Shown: positions 54,165-64,000 of the stretch, one piece after another
Numbering within the stretch: position 1 is the stretch's first letter
Layout: the number at the start of each line of letters is the position of its first letter
NCBI GenBank assembly: GCA_031841125.1
Contig: CM063106.1
Location: forward strand, 39,304,001-39,368,000
Source of the DNA: Acanthococcus lagerstroemiae
Taxonomy: Eukaryota > Arthropoda > Insecta > Hemiptera > Eriococcidae
Reading direction: 5' to 3'
Length of the DNA stretch: 64,000 nucleotides
The notes under the pieces: generated by a model
The model's database searches: none
Seen by the model: only the letters and a program-made list of their open reading frames with translations
What the model was told of the DNA's origin: nothing
Program-made: the position numbers and the translations under genes

Positions 54165-56835
54165 ATTGAACAAATTATCGGAATGGGGATTTTTTGGATT
54201 TTTTGGATTACTTTTTTGTATCCTGTAATTATGTAGTTCGCTGTTTAGTTGAACGTAAATTCCGTGTGCGCAATTAGTCATTAGAAAAATAAATGCAGCA
54301 GTGCGAGAAAAGCGAGTACAATTTGACCAATAATATGAGAATTCTAGAAAGTCTTTCGATTCAAGTATTATTGTGATCAGTAAGATTTTTTTTTTATGTA
54401 TAACACCCCGAACTACACATATATATAGGTTCGTTATCGTTACAAATATACATGAAGTTATTGGTGATCCATCTCGTTGTTAAGTCGCTTTCTGGGAAAA
54501 CCAGATGTGCATAACCGAATGAGTAATGAAATGACGTCACTAACATAGGTTACATAGGTCACGAGATCTCGTCGTTCAACTCGGGGGTTGGTATCAACTG
54601 GGTTATCAAAACATCATGTAGAACAGTGCCAGGCATTTCCTTTGCTGCGTTTTCCGATAAATTGGCAGCTCGGGATGACGTACAGCCACCGCTGAACAAT
54701 ATTATGTTTTATTTAGATTCTGTACAACGTGCTCTTCACTCTGTCAGAGGTCGTAATTACTTCGTCATTACCGCCAGCAGGTTAACAACTGATGATGGAA
54801 CAGCTAATCTATCTTCCGAACGGGTGCTCGCTGAAAATTGTTAAAAAAAGAAACTAGTTTCTAAAAAAATTAAGAGCCAGTCGTTAAATGATAAAATATG
54901 GGCGAATACTCGAGTCGAGGCCCGGTAAAAAGAAAAAATACTGCGCTGGTTTACTATACGCGGTGCCTAGAAAATAAAACGAGAAAATCTTTTTTCGGAA
55001 GAAGACTTGCCGAAATAGAAATAAAGACAATCATTATTAATAACACATTTTGACAGACAACGCAACCATGGCGGCGCTGGCAGCGTGCAGTTGCGAACAT
55101 TTTCAAAAAGAAAACTTCGGTCGATTTAATAATCCCTTAGCTGGAGAAGAGCCATGATCATATCGAATAGAGATTACGAATCTTGAAAGTAGTAGGTTGA
55201 AGCGGTTTGCAATATTCACTCGTGAATACTGCCATTACTGCCCGTTGATCAAAATACTTAAGTACATTTGGGCAAAACACCAAAATAATTTTAAAAAAAC
55301 TACAGGAATTCGCGCCCTCGCCGCCTTGAGGCCCAACCCCCGGCAGGATTGCATGAAGACATAATGAGACATAATAACACAAAATCCGAAATAAAAAGAC
55401 ATAATACATACAAGAGAATAAGACGTAAAAAGACATAATCCGTAATAGTTGATTATCTCGTCTTTTTTAGTTGATAGATATAATTTAATTCTACTTTTTC
55501 AAGCTTTCAGAAAAAAATTGATCCACTTTTAATGGGTTAAAATTGGACTAAATATGCTAAAATGTCTGTCGGCATGGCTATTCCTCGAACAATCCCCCCC
55601 CCCTAAATTTTCAAACAGTATATTAGAATAAGCTGAGAACGAAGTGCTATTTTAAATGGATGAAGGAATTACAAAGTAACATTATTGCCTCGTCACAGGT
55701 GCGAGAGTCAGTATGGCCAACTTTGAAAATTGTCCCTCGATTTTTTGTCCATCGGCATGGCTCTTTTTCAACCAATCACAAAACAGGAGTTCCAATATTT
55801 TTTCGTCGCAATTAATGGTCAAATTGTATATTCTTATCAGAGCAATACGGTCCGTATATCAAATCCCGTTTTCTTTTGGGACGAAATTCGTGCATTCGCG
55901 TATATTATTGTCTACTAATCGACGGCAGAACACTTTTTGTTTGCTATTGTCTTTCGGCATGGACTTTTTAATGTCTCCGGCATGGCATTCATCATTTTGA
56001 TTGCCATGCCAAAATACAGAATCGCCTCACTATCGGCCCAATATTACCAATATGTTATACAGAACACCTCTTACCGACTCCCATCAAAAAAAGTTCAAAT
56101 ATCCCCTACTTTCCTCTATGAAAAAACATACCTGAAATATCAGCATTTTTGAAGAATGACCCAGGAGAGAAATTTAGTCTGAAACAAAAGTCAAAACTCC
56201 ATGTGTTTTTCCCATAAAAATGGAAGGGAGCTTGTGGCACGGATTCCCCTAATCCGATCGACCTGAAGCTTCGTAGGTTCTTCTTTTGAATTTACTTGAA
56301 TCAATTTAGGGGACGAATCAGAGGGAATTAAAAAAAAAATATCACTCAGAGTAAATAAAGACCACGTTAATGTGTAAAGGAAGTAGTGCGTTCCTCTCAA
56401 GTATCTAACATCTTTCAGGGTATGTTCATTTGCGCAAATGTGAGTGCTTGAGGGATAAGATTCCAATCTGCATTTGCAGGAACGAAACTATGAACTATGG
56501 GGGGGGGGGGGTTAAATACCCCAATAATTTGGCAGCCGACAAATTTTGAAACTCTTCGTTTGAATTCTTCATTTTCTAAGAACGTTTGTTTGTTTTTTCA
56601 ATTAAAAAATATTTTGATGAAAAATCAGCAAATTTTCAAATTTTTTAAAAGTTTGTCGGCAAATGTTTAGTTTTTAAAAAATTTGTCGGAAATTTTCCTT
56701 CTTCACCCCCCTCCTCCAAACTGAAAGTCAAGTTTCGTCTCTGTATTTAGGTCGTATCCGTTAAGGTTTAGTTCAAAATCGGAGGGACAGTTTCCACTTC
56801 CAATTCCGGACAAATATCTCAATTTTCACAGCGGA
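54165..56835. other. No gene recognised; some short repeats
   Basis: AGACATAAT repeats at 55365-55440. CGGCATGGC occurs four times between 55570 and 55985, the last facing GCCATGCC at 56003. A short frame MAALAACSCEHFQK starts at 55070 with a good initiation context but stops after 29 codons. None supports a gene. Confidence 0.4.
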
Positions 56836-56839
56836 TCTC

Positions 56840-57045
56840 TCAACAGGAGTGCTTCGCCTCTCATCTCTGCTAACCTTTTCTCTTCTGCCTCACGCTGTCC
56901 TGCTCTTCTCCGACTCTCTTAGCTCACTTGCATTAACTCAGATCATGTATTCCTGTAATCCTGTTGTCCAAAGAATCCATTTGTTATCCAACCATCTCTC
57001 CAACCTCAAGATCACACTTTGTCATATGTATAAATTCAAAACCAC
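56840..57045 (+). mobile_element. LINE RNase H fragment (I/Jockey group-like)
   Basis: Reads LPHAVLLFSDSLSSLALTQI, then NPVVQRIHLLSNHLSNLKIT, the FSDS.SSL.A block with an RNase H catalytic Asp, as in LINEs with an RNase H domain. The rest of the protein is absent. It runs toward the minus-strand LINE end beside it. Confidence 0.7.
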
Positions 57046-57049
57046 ACTT

Positions 57050-57420
57050 TATTCATTTCTTTTATTATATGGGCTTTATCGCTTCTATTAGCCATACGCT
57101 GATGGATACATCTTAGAGAGGTTACTCGGATTTGAATAGATTTTTAATACGATCCGGCTGGAATATGTCACCAGGCCACTTTCGGCCAATGTCCTTTTCC
57201 GGTGATCTTAATATTTTCTACATAATGTTACATAATATTCAACAGTTGGATCTGAGTGGCACATGTCGCATACTGATCGCGGTCCTCTTTTCAGCAGGAA
57301 GTCGTGAGTAGGTCGAGTGTGGTCGAGGGCAAGTCGCGTTATCGCTGTTGCCAGTCGACGGTTTCGGTTTGTTGATGTTATCCAAAGAAATGAACTGGTT
57401 GATGCTTCTGCCAAGAATCT
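57050..57420 (-). mobile_element. LINE C-terminal and 3' end (Jockey/I-like)
   Basis: The minus-strand frame at 57208-57414 gives RLALDHTRPTHDFLLKRG, then VCDMCHSDPTVEYYVTLC, the RLRIGHTRLTH.FLL...PP.C..C...TV.H....C block that ends many Jockey/I-group proteins. It retains C..C but the usual H is Y. Downstream (57040-57110) a GCTAATAGAAGCGATAAAGC stretch resembles the 3' end of such elements. Confidence 0.75.
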
Positions 57421-57429
57421 ACTACTAAA

Positions 57430-58020
57430 TTGTAAATCTCCATTGCTGCTAAAAATCCACTACCAAATTGGAAATCCTTACCTCTCTTTGTCTCTCTCAC
57501 TTTCGACGTTAAATCCTTTTATCGCAGCTTGATTTTTCAAAACTGGCATCAAAAATGATCCCTCTCCTCATGTAAACTTTTCTCTATCAAATCTTCCGCC
57601 GTACCCCCAGCAAATTTCTGATGTCAAGAAATGATCCTGGCCCATCTCCGAATAGATTATATTAAGCTCAGCCGCTGTTACCTCCTCTTCAAACTTGAAC
57701 CTTCCATCAAAGAGATCCACTTATATTCCCCTCATTCATGTCTCTTACTCCATCACTCAACATCTCAGAGCTTGCCTCAATCTACCTAAATCCCTACCTA
57801 ACCACCTAAATTACCAACCCGACCCCTTTGCTTTCTTCTTCCAGTTTCTAATTAAAATTCTGCGAACTATCGAATTGTTTTAATTAATTGGCTCACTGCT
57901 TGATTATTTTTAAAGTAGTTTCGTTCCAAATTTTTCTCTTTGATGCATGGTGAGACGATTGCCCCAGTTGTATTCCATGTACATCCGTACCTCTTGTTGA
58001 TATCTTCTTCTTATTCTTTA
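57430..58020. other. No gene recognised
   Basis: C/T-rich plus strand around 57560-57830, without a motif. Confidence 0.4.
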
Positions 58021-58485
58021 GGAGCTGTAGCTGATTCCGGACGTTGGCGATCACGGTTTCTGACTCGCGACTCCCCTGGGCAGGTTAGTCGGGGTAGTTT
58101 GTCGTTGCTTTCTCTACAGTTTTCTTACGTTGGAGTTTTACTTTTCTGTGCCGAAGAGTGTGCAGTCGCAGTTCGCTTACTAGGTACGTGTTTCACAACG
58201 TTTAGTAAGCTGTCCACAATTTGAACACACACAGTATCAATCTTTCTGATCTGGTGGTGACACATCGTGTGATGCTAATGCCTTATCCGTGTGAATTGGC
58301 GGGAGTTACTGGACGCGCTATTTTTCCACCTCGATTTTGATACTGTGTCGCTGTGTTCACTAGGATGTTAGTGGGGGTATTGGAATATCATTGGCTTTCC
58401 GAAGTTGCTGGGACTCGAACCCGAGACGCAAGAATTACGAAGAGGACATGTTACCACTTGGCCACACAGCGACTCATTGTTGATA
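58021..58485 (-). mobile_element. Long tRNA-headed SINE, minus copy (~465 bp)
   Basis: On the minus strand it opens with TGTGGCCAAGTGGTAACATG (box A-like) and GGGTTCGAGTCCC (box B). It continues through AAAATCGAGGTGGAAA and GTGAAACACGTAC and ends near TCCGGAATCAGCT. It aligns along its length with the plus-strand copy at 60113-60545. The body is long for a SINE. No target duplication could be defined. Confidence 0.82.
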
Positions 58486-58489
58486 TAGT

Positions 58490-60110
58490 TTTTACAATAC
58501 TTACTAGATTATTGTATATTCGTAAAAATGTGATAAATTCTTACACAATTTCTTGTCTCATTTCAATATTTGGCACTACTCAGGGCCTAACTTACGACCC
58601 CCGGGGAAGGTCAAGTAAATTGTAATTCGTGTCTGATGAAACAAGGACCTAATAGAATGATCCCCGCACAATAGGAAAAAAAAACATACAAACTCAAAAA
58701 AAAAAAGGCAAATTAGTGGAAGAGGAAGTGGAATCAGAGTTTCTACTTGGCTGTATCTCCGGTACGGCTCATCCGATCACCGAATTTATGGGGATTTTTT
58801 TGGAAGTGTTATTTATTTCTACTAATTTTTCGCTGTTTACTTCTTAAGTATTTACCAAGTAGTGGCGAGGAGATAGAGAAGTTCGAATATATGCACAGAA
58901 AACGTACAGTACAAAGTGCCCAAACCCCTTAGACTGAATTCAGCGTTCTAAAAAATTGTAAGAATGAAATATTTTAATCTTTTCATTGTAACAGGTAATT
59001 GTAATCTGAGCTCAGGTTTTCGCTGAAGGCAAACGCTGTATGCGCTGTTTTCTCGATTCTCGTAGCTAGAGGCACAATAACCCTTTTTCGTGGAACGTTT
59101 ATTCTCTATGAAATCAGAATTTCAAAGGTACCTACTTCAGGCTCGGCTTTTATAGCAGAAAATATCTCGTTAGTCGATAAAAATATTTTTTCAGCTGCGA
59201 GATGTCAGTTTTCAGTAACACACGCAAATCAAGTTCACATAAACTTTCTCGAGGATACAATTTACAACGCTCAACATCTCCTGCATAATAAAGTTGTGTG
59301 AAATCGAGAAAAATTATACGTCAGTATATTTCGGTGTAAAAGTTTCGTTCTTCAGCAAAGAATAACTATACGAAATAAATCTTGTATTACGAAATGAAGT
59401 CGATATAAACTATTCTGATAATGGAATTCAAAGCTCCTTAGAATGTAAATAGGCTTTGCAGGAGTTGGGCTAATAAATACAAAAGTTCGTTTCATTTATA
59501 GAAAATTCGAAGAAGAATCGCAATCTGTATAGATAAGAGGGCACTCAACGAGAGAATGTATTATTTAAAATGAATGGCATTTGAGGGCTGAAAGGTATAG
59601 CGAAGGAATTTGGAAATTAATTTTTCCTTTAGTTCTTGTTTTTCGTCAAATCGAGATCTTTTGTCATTGGGCTAACACAAAGTAGGAAAAGCAGACCTTC
59701 TGCCGTTCACCGGTTTTAGAAGATTTACAATTTACCGAATATTTTATTTAGACGGAGATGTTGGGATGGCAACCTCCCTCACTTTCTATCTCATTGGCTT
59801 CCATTCTCCATAGTGAGAAGCATTATCGACTTGACTTTCAAATGGAAAACTACTGTTGTTCGAACTTTCTCAGATTTACGTGGAAATTTAGAAGAAACTA
59901 TTTAAAAACTTGTCACTGTATCAGTCTGCATTCTGTGTTCATTTGTGAGTTTTTCCCCGTGAAACAAGTACGATATCGACCTTTTACTCAACATTTTAAT
60001 AGAGTAGTTTCTGTGAATTTCTTATGCTGTTGCTCAGGTATCATTATTTGACGTCGCACTGGCCTAGAATTATCTCATTTCGAATTAATTACAAATGGTT
60101 ATAACAGTAA
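58490..60110. other. No gene recognised
   Basis: 1.6 kb between the two SINEs. Unassigned; a 97-codon frame at 59758-60051 has no motif. Confidence 0.4.
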
Positions 60111-60112
60111 TG

Positions 60113-60545
60113 TTACTATGTGGCCAAGTGGTAACGTGCCTGCTTCGCAATCCTGGCGTCTCAGGTTCGAGTCCCACCAACGCCGGAAGGCTATAGTGAT
60201 ATCCCAGTAACTCCACACTAACATCCTAGCGAACACGGCAACATAATATCAAAATCGAGGTGGAAATATAGCGCGTCTTGTAACCCCCGTCAGTTCACAC
60301 GAATAAAGCATTACAATCGCAGGGCATGTTACCACCAGATTAGAAAGATTGGTACTGTGCGTATGCAAGTCGTGAAACACGTGGCTAGTAAAAGAACTGT
60401 GGCTACACACTCTTCAGCGCGGAGAAGGAAAACTCTAACGCAACAAAACTGTGAGGAAAGCAGCGAGAAACTACTCCAACTCACCTGGTCCAGAAGAGAC
60501 GCGCGTCAGAAACCACAACCGCCAATGTCCGGCATCGGAGATTTC
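60113..60545 (+). mobile_element. Long tRNA-headed SINE, plus copy (~433 bp)
   Basis: Head TGTGGCCAAGTGGTAACGTG and AGGTTCGAGTCCCACC form pol III A and B boxes spaced as in a tRNA. The shared body includes AAAATCGAGGTGGAAATATA, AGATTAGAAAGATTGGTACT, GTGAAACACGTGGCTAGT and AATGTCCGGCATCGG. It is inverted relative to the 58.0-58.5 kb copy. Old, given about 25% divergence. Confidence 0.82.
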
Positions 60546-60549
60546 TGGA

Positions 60550-61435
60550 TAAATTCCATTTCACTAACATAATACTCGTAAATCCTTCAAGTTACACAAA
60601 AAACATATCGGAGCACTTTTTACGTTATTGGAGAATCATCAACCGGCATATCTCGCACCAGTGGACTTGATAAAAACAATTGGACAATGTTGCCATATCA
60701 CGAAGGAACAACTTTGCTGTACGTTTTAATGCAGTCTAAAGCATGGCAGTCAAGATCGGTACATTGGGCTTTATATTGGGGATCCGGGTCTTATTGGGCT
60801 CATCTACCTTATGCAATAAAATTAGTGTTTTTTTTTCCCCTATGAAAATGTAGTATTATAGACGAAAAAGTATATTTAGCTTTAGTTTATTATTTTAGTG
60901 CATTCATAGTAAATTGGGAGGGGAAAGGTCATTTATTTTCAGATTTCGATTTTGTTAGACACCCTGTGCATGCGTATTGCGAGTTAAGTGTATGGTACGG
61001 TACTACGGGTGCGTACGAATTGCCAACCGAGGAGGTAAAAGATAGACGAATTGCAAACCAGTTCTCCTGAACGCAGAGATGCAGACTTGCCAATTGCGAA
61101 TCCACTGTTCCAATGTCAGGAAAAGCGATGTACGAATTGCAAACCTAACTGTATCTGACATTATATAATAGATAAATTTACTAACAAAAATAATACTAGT
61201 CAAAATTGATGCTCCAAAACAGACTACTGATGCTCATATCTTCTTTTCAGCAAGTATGTAATGATGAAATAAGGTATAAACTTGCAGCGTTGAAAAGCCC
61301 AGAATAATTATTTTTCGTTCATGACGATCGTGCTATTACCTAGATAATTTGTTTTTCTCCAACAAGGACAAGATTTTTCTCGTATGAATACAATGACCCC
61401 ATAAATGCATAGTGGTTAGTAGGTATCAGTGTACT
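60550..61435. other. No gene recognised
   Basis: Unassigned AT-rich sequence. Confidence 0.4.
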
Positions 61436-61439
61436 GCAG

Positions 61440-61625
61440 CCAGCCAAAAGCCGAAAGCTGAAAGCCGTATTCAGCCAAATTTTCCATCAAAAATCCAGAA
61501 GCCAAAAGTCAGCTTTTTGTAATCCAGAAAAAATGTATGGTAACAGCTAAACGCTAAAAGCTGTATTAAGCCGTACATTTTCTTTAGGTCAAAAGTTTAA
61601 GCCAAAAGCTGAAGTTGAATTGTTC
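61440..61625. repeat. AAAAGCCGAAAGCTGAAAGC repeat block
   Basis: Recurring AAAGCCGAAAGCTGAAAGC, AAGCCAAAAGTCAGC and GCTAAAAGCTGTATTAAGCC. Looks like a diverged relative of the GAAGTCGGAAGC blocks at 6.7 and 10.1 kb. Confidence 0.5.
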
Positions 61626-61647
61626 AGCTGCAATACACTGGTAGGTA

Positions 61648-62570
61648 TACATATGTTACGGTACATGATGTAAATCTGATAATGACGTTAATGGCCGGGA
61701 AATAACGTTAACTATGAAAACCAACGGGCATGCACGTTAAAGACCGGGAAATATCGTGAACACCCATTTTGTCTACAATTTGCTTGGGAATTCTTGTAAA
61801 TTTTAGATAATATTAGAATCGAACCGGGCTTTCTCAAGATTTCCCAATACATTTTGGGAAATCTTGACATTTTGGGCCATTTCGATATGGGTATAGTCCA
61901 GCTAAACAGCTAAAATAGTTTATTTAAAACTCTTCAGTTTTGTCGTCGTACTGCGGGAACGGGTAACTATGACAATGTGTACCCGATACGCAAAATCACA
62001 CCAATTACCGAGATAACTAAACTGGAACAAGGGTAACCCGAGGGTAACAAATGGGTAACTTTTCCGCAGGTAACTGGGTAACTGGAGGGTAACTGATTGC
62101 GCATCGGATACCAGGAAGCCTGAGGTCCAGAGGTGAGATTTCTTTATTTGGCTCAAATAGGTCAACAGTATAACCGAACTCGTTCAAAGTCGACCAAATT
62201 CAACCCAAAATTGACGAAACAGTTAATCTATATGAAATATGCAGGGGTGGAGTGAGCCCCTCTCCCACACATACATGAATCTTCGAAATCGACATTTTTC
62301 GGAAAATTTAGTAATTTAGTTGACATTTTGGAACGTTAAACAGTACAATGCAATAACGTGCACGTCATTTCCCGAACTGTACTAGGAAACGTCGATCAGC
62401 TCGGGAAATGTTGATGAATTGAACGTGTACCAACATGACCCAAGTAGCTATGTAAATTACGTCATATCCCGGTCATTAACACCACGTCCCAATGATGCTG
62501 GGTTACAACACAATTGCCCGGGAATTCACGTTCGATCCCGAATTTACATCATGTACCGTAACACATACGT
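61648..62570. mobile_element. ~920-bp inverted-repeat element
   Basis: ATGTTACGGTACATGATGTA, continuing AAT at 61652, faces ATTTACATCATGTACCGTAA, continuing CAC at the right, a ~25-bp terminal inverted repeat with one or no mismatch. Subterminal GGCCGGGAAATAACG and its inverted counterparts CATATCCCGG and CATTTCCCG recur. It carries no transposase and holds a nested tiny MITE. Confidence 0.65.
61982..62108. mobile_element. Tiny TA-flanked MITE (127 bp), copy 2
   Basis: Ends CCCGATACGCAA and TTGCGCATCGG, with TA on both sides (61980-61981 and 62109-62110). The interior contains seven GGTAAC units. Same family as 31943-32025, nested in the 920-bp element. Confidence 0.65.
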
Positions 62571-62618
62571 ACATATCCCGCTGACAGAAAAAATCGAGAC
62601 AACTTTTGTATTTCACTT

Positions 62619-62866
62619 GGACGCTGTTAAGCAAAACAGACTCAAGCGACAAAATCTGTTTTTCGAGAACACGTGATTCAAAGTTCAAGAGCCGTATAGA
62701 AACTATATGACATAGCGTTTACTGATAAGATCTTTTCAACGTGGATACACATTTTCGTATCGGGGGCCCAATTTTGAAAAATTCTACTTTTTACGCTCTT
62801 TCCAACAATACTAATGACTCATTTTGTCAACAAATGTCGGTAAGTCCGTTTTGCTTAACAGTGTCC
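62619..62866 (+). mobile_element. GGACGC MITE, copy D (248 bp) with ACTT TSD
   Basis: Ends GGACGCTGTTAAGCAAAAC and TTTTGCTTAACAGTGTCC. ACTT flanks both sides (62615-62618 and 62867-62870). Interior matches copies A, B and C at 43.8-44.5 kb. Encodes nothing. Confidence 0.9.
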
Positions 62867-62869
62867 ACT

Positions 62870-64000
62870 TTGTAACGTAAAGTAATAATTATTGGCCTTT
62901 GAATTTGGGGGGGGGAGTAATTTTGATCATTTCCAACCCCAACCCCACCCCAAAAATAATTGGGGGTCTAAGTATTACTCGTGTACCCCCCTCTCGGCGA
63001 CGCCCATGCTGAACGCATATAGTTGTGCGATCCTAAAATTTGCATTTAAGATGGGAGATAAGGGAAAAAATGAACTGTAATCAAAGAATTAACATCAGCA
63101 TAAAATTCCTCGTTAAAAATTAATACATATAGAATCATATACTCTCATGTCATTGTTTTTAAAAAAATCTCAAACTGTTGTGCCGTGTAATGCGATAAAG
63201 GCATCTACACCTCCCCGCTGGCTGATACAGCACTTGAAATGTCTTATTCTCCATATTTTCTTCTAATTATGAGCCGAGCTAATATGAATAGATACGAATA
63301 TAGATGTAATAACTCCAATCGAAGTTTTCTTTCTTAGTTACAAATAAAAATAAAAGTGGTGCAGATTAGACGCATAGGTACCCACTTAGTTACGGCCCAT
63401 GCCTGAAAGAAACGCGCGACCCACCTTTTTACATGGTCGCCATTTTGAGTAGCCACTCAACTTAGAATGGTTTTCGTGTTTATGATGACCTGAATCAGTA
63501 GCAAAGTCGTGTTTAATCCTGAAATTTTTACTGATTTCGCGATCTGTGCCCCTTGGCCCATGGACCACAACCCCTCCCATTTCGAACTGGTATCAAAACG
63601 GTCTCATTAATTAGTTCTTAAATAGTGTAAATTTGTACAGTTGTTCATTTTGTTAGTGCTCACCCTCTCCCACTACTTCACCTTACAGAAATGGTAGCCA
63701 CACTCATACTGAGTTCACGGCCAAAACGGGTCCATTTATTAGTGCTTCTTTCGTGCACGTTCATTCAGACATTCGCTTCATTGGTGTTCACTCTGGTCCT
63801 CTAAGTGTGGAAAGGAGGCTTGGAAAATGGCAGTTCCTCCTCGATTTCAAATTTCAATTTGAAATTCGTTTTATAATTCTTCGTTAACGCGGCATACATT
63901 TTATGTGTGATCTCTCCTTTCTCCTTATTCTAGGGAGAAGAGACTACAAAAATGACATCCTCAAGTTAGGAGTCGAACATACCCTCATTTGTTAGTGTTC
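62870..64000. other. No gene recognised
   Basis: G-rich then C-rich patch at 62905-62990. GCGACGCCCATGCTG at about 62998 looks like a hAT-type right end, but no left partner was found. From 63590 a loose repeat (AAACGG.TC.ATT.ATTAGT and ATTTGTTAGTG) recurs near 63596, 63650, 63723 and 63985. Confidence 0.4.

Noticed and set aside
55070..55159. First coding exon starting MAALAACSC
   Set aside because: Good start context, but the frame stops after 29 codons and no splice donor precedes the stop convincingly.
60113..60185. Functional tRNA gene
   Set aside because: Boxes A and B are present, but acceptor and anticodon stems do not fold cleanly and a long shared body follows, so it is a SINE head.
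62880..63012. Another hAT-like MITE
   Set aside because: A plausible right end (GCGACGCCCATGCTG) but no matching left end or duplication.
1..64000. CRISPR array or bacterial operon
   Set aside because: No regularly spaced identical repeats with unique spacers, no long bacterial-type genes or ribosome-binding sites; introns and LINEs show a eukaryotic genome.

Overview
The window looks like AT-rich nuclear DNA of an arthropod, most likely an insect. It is dominated by decayed transposable elements, with no operon structure, CRISPR, rRNA or intact long reading frame. The insect assignment is an inference from the mix of elements: a P-superfamily transposase with introns, RTE-like and I/Jockey/R1-like non-LTR retrotransposons, tRNA-derived SINEs, hAT-, piggyBac- and Tc1-like MITEs, foldback elements and young minisatellites. 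No species can be named from this sequence, and I found no convincing single-copy host gene.

Layout. 0-16 kb: a tandem duplication (0.45 kb), an internally deleted RTE-like LINE split by a tRNA-derived SINE with perfect 15-bp target duplications (1.4-2.1 kb), a 210-bp direct repeat (4.5-5.1 kb), the C-terminal end of a second LINE type (5.1-5.9 kb), degenerate short-motif repeats (6.7-12.5 kb), a foldback (12.8 kb) and two hAT-like MITEs (15.6-16.4 kb). 16.8-22.2 kb: three RTE-like LINE copies, two on the minus strand and one on the plus strand, one carrying a 108-bp retroposon. 22-33 kb: mostly unassigned sequence, with a near-perfect 235-bp hairpin (24.7 kb), a 24-bp GACGTC minisatellite holding a second 108-bp retroposon (26.4-27.0 kb), a hAT-like MITE (28.3 kb), a pre-miRNA-like hairpin (30.7 kb) and a tiny TA-flanked MITE (31.9 kb). 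34.0-38.3 kb: a nearly full-length RTE-like LINE on the minus strand, interrupted by a hAT-like MITE and by a 1,179-bp DNA element that itself contains a piggyBac-like MITE.

42.5-50.1 kb: foldbacks, a cluster of MITEs with GGACGCTGTTAAGC ends and 4-bp target duplications, then the exons of a P-element-type transposase on the plus strand. The transposase has clear splice sites, an exon duplication, frameshifts, and a hAT-like MITE inserted in its conserved NNNP segment. 51.7-54.2 kb: two inverted arrays of a ~134-bp satellite. 56.8-57.4 kb: two convergent LINE fragments (RNase H and C-terminal zinc-knuckle). 58.0-60.5 kb: an inverted pair of ~450-bp tRNA-headed SINEs. 61.4-62.9 kb: a ~920-bp inverted-repeat element holding another tiny TA-flanked MITE, followed by another GGACGC MITE.

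The parts do not form a host pathway. They record successive insertions. The most informative items are the P-transposase relic, the 108-bp retroposon, the ordered nesting inside the 34-38 kb LINE, and the 4-bp-TSD MITE family.
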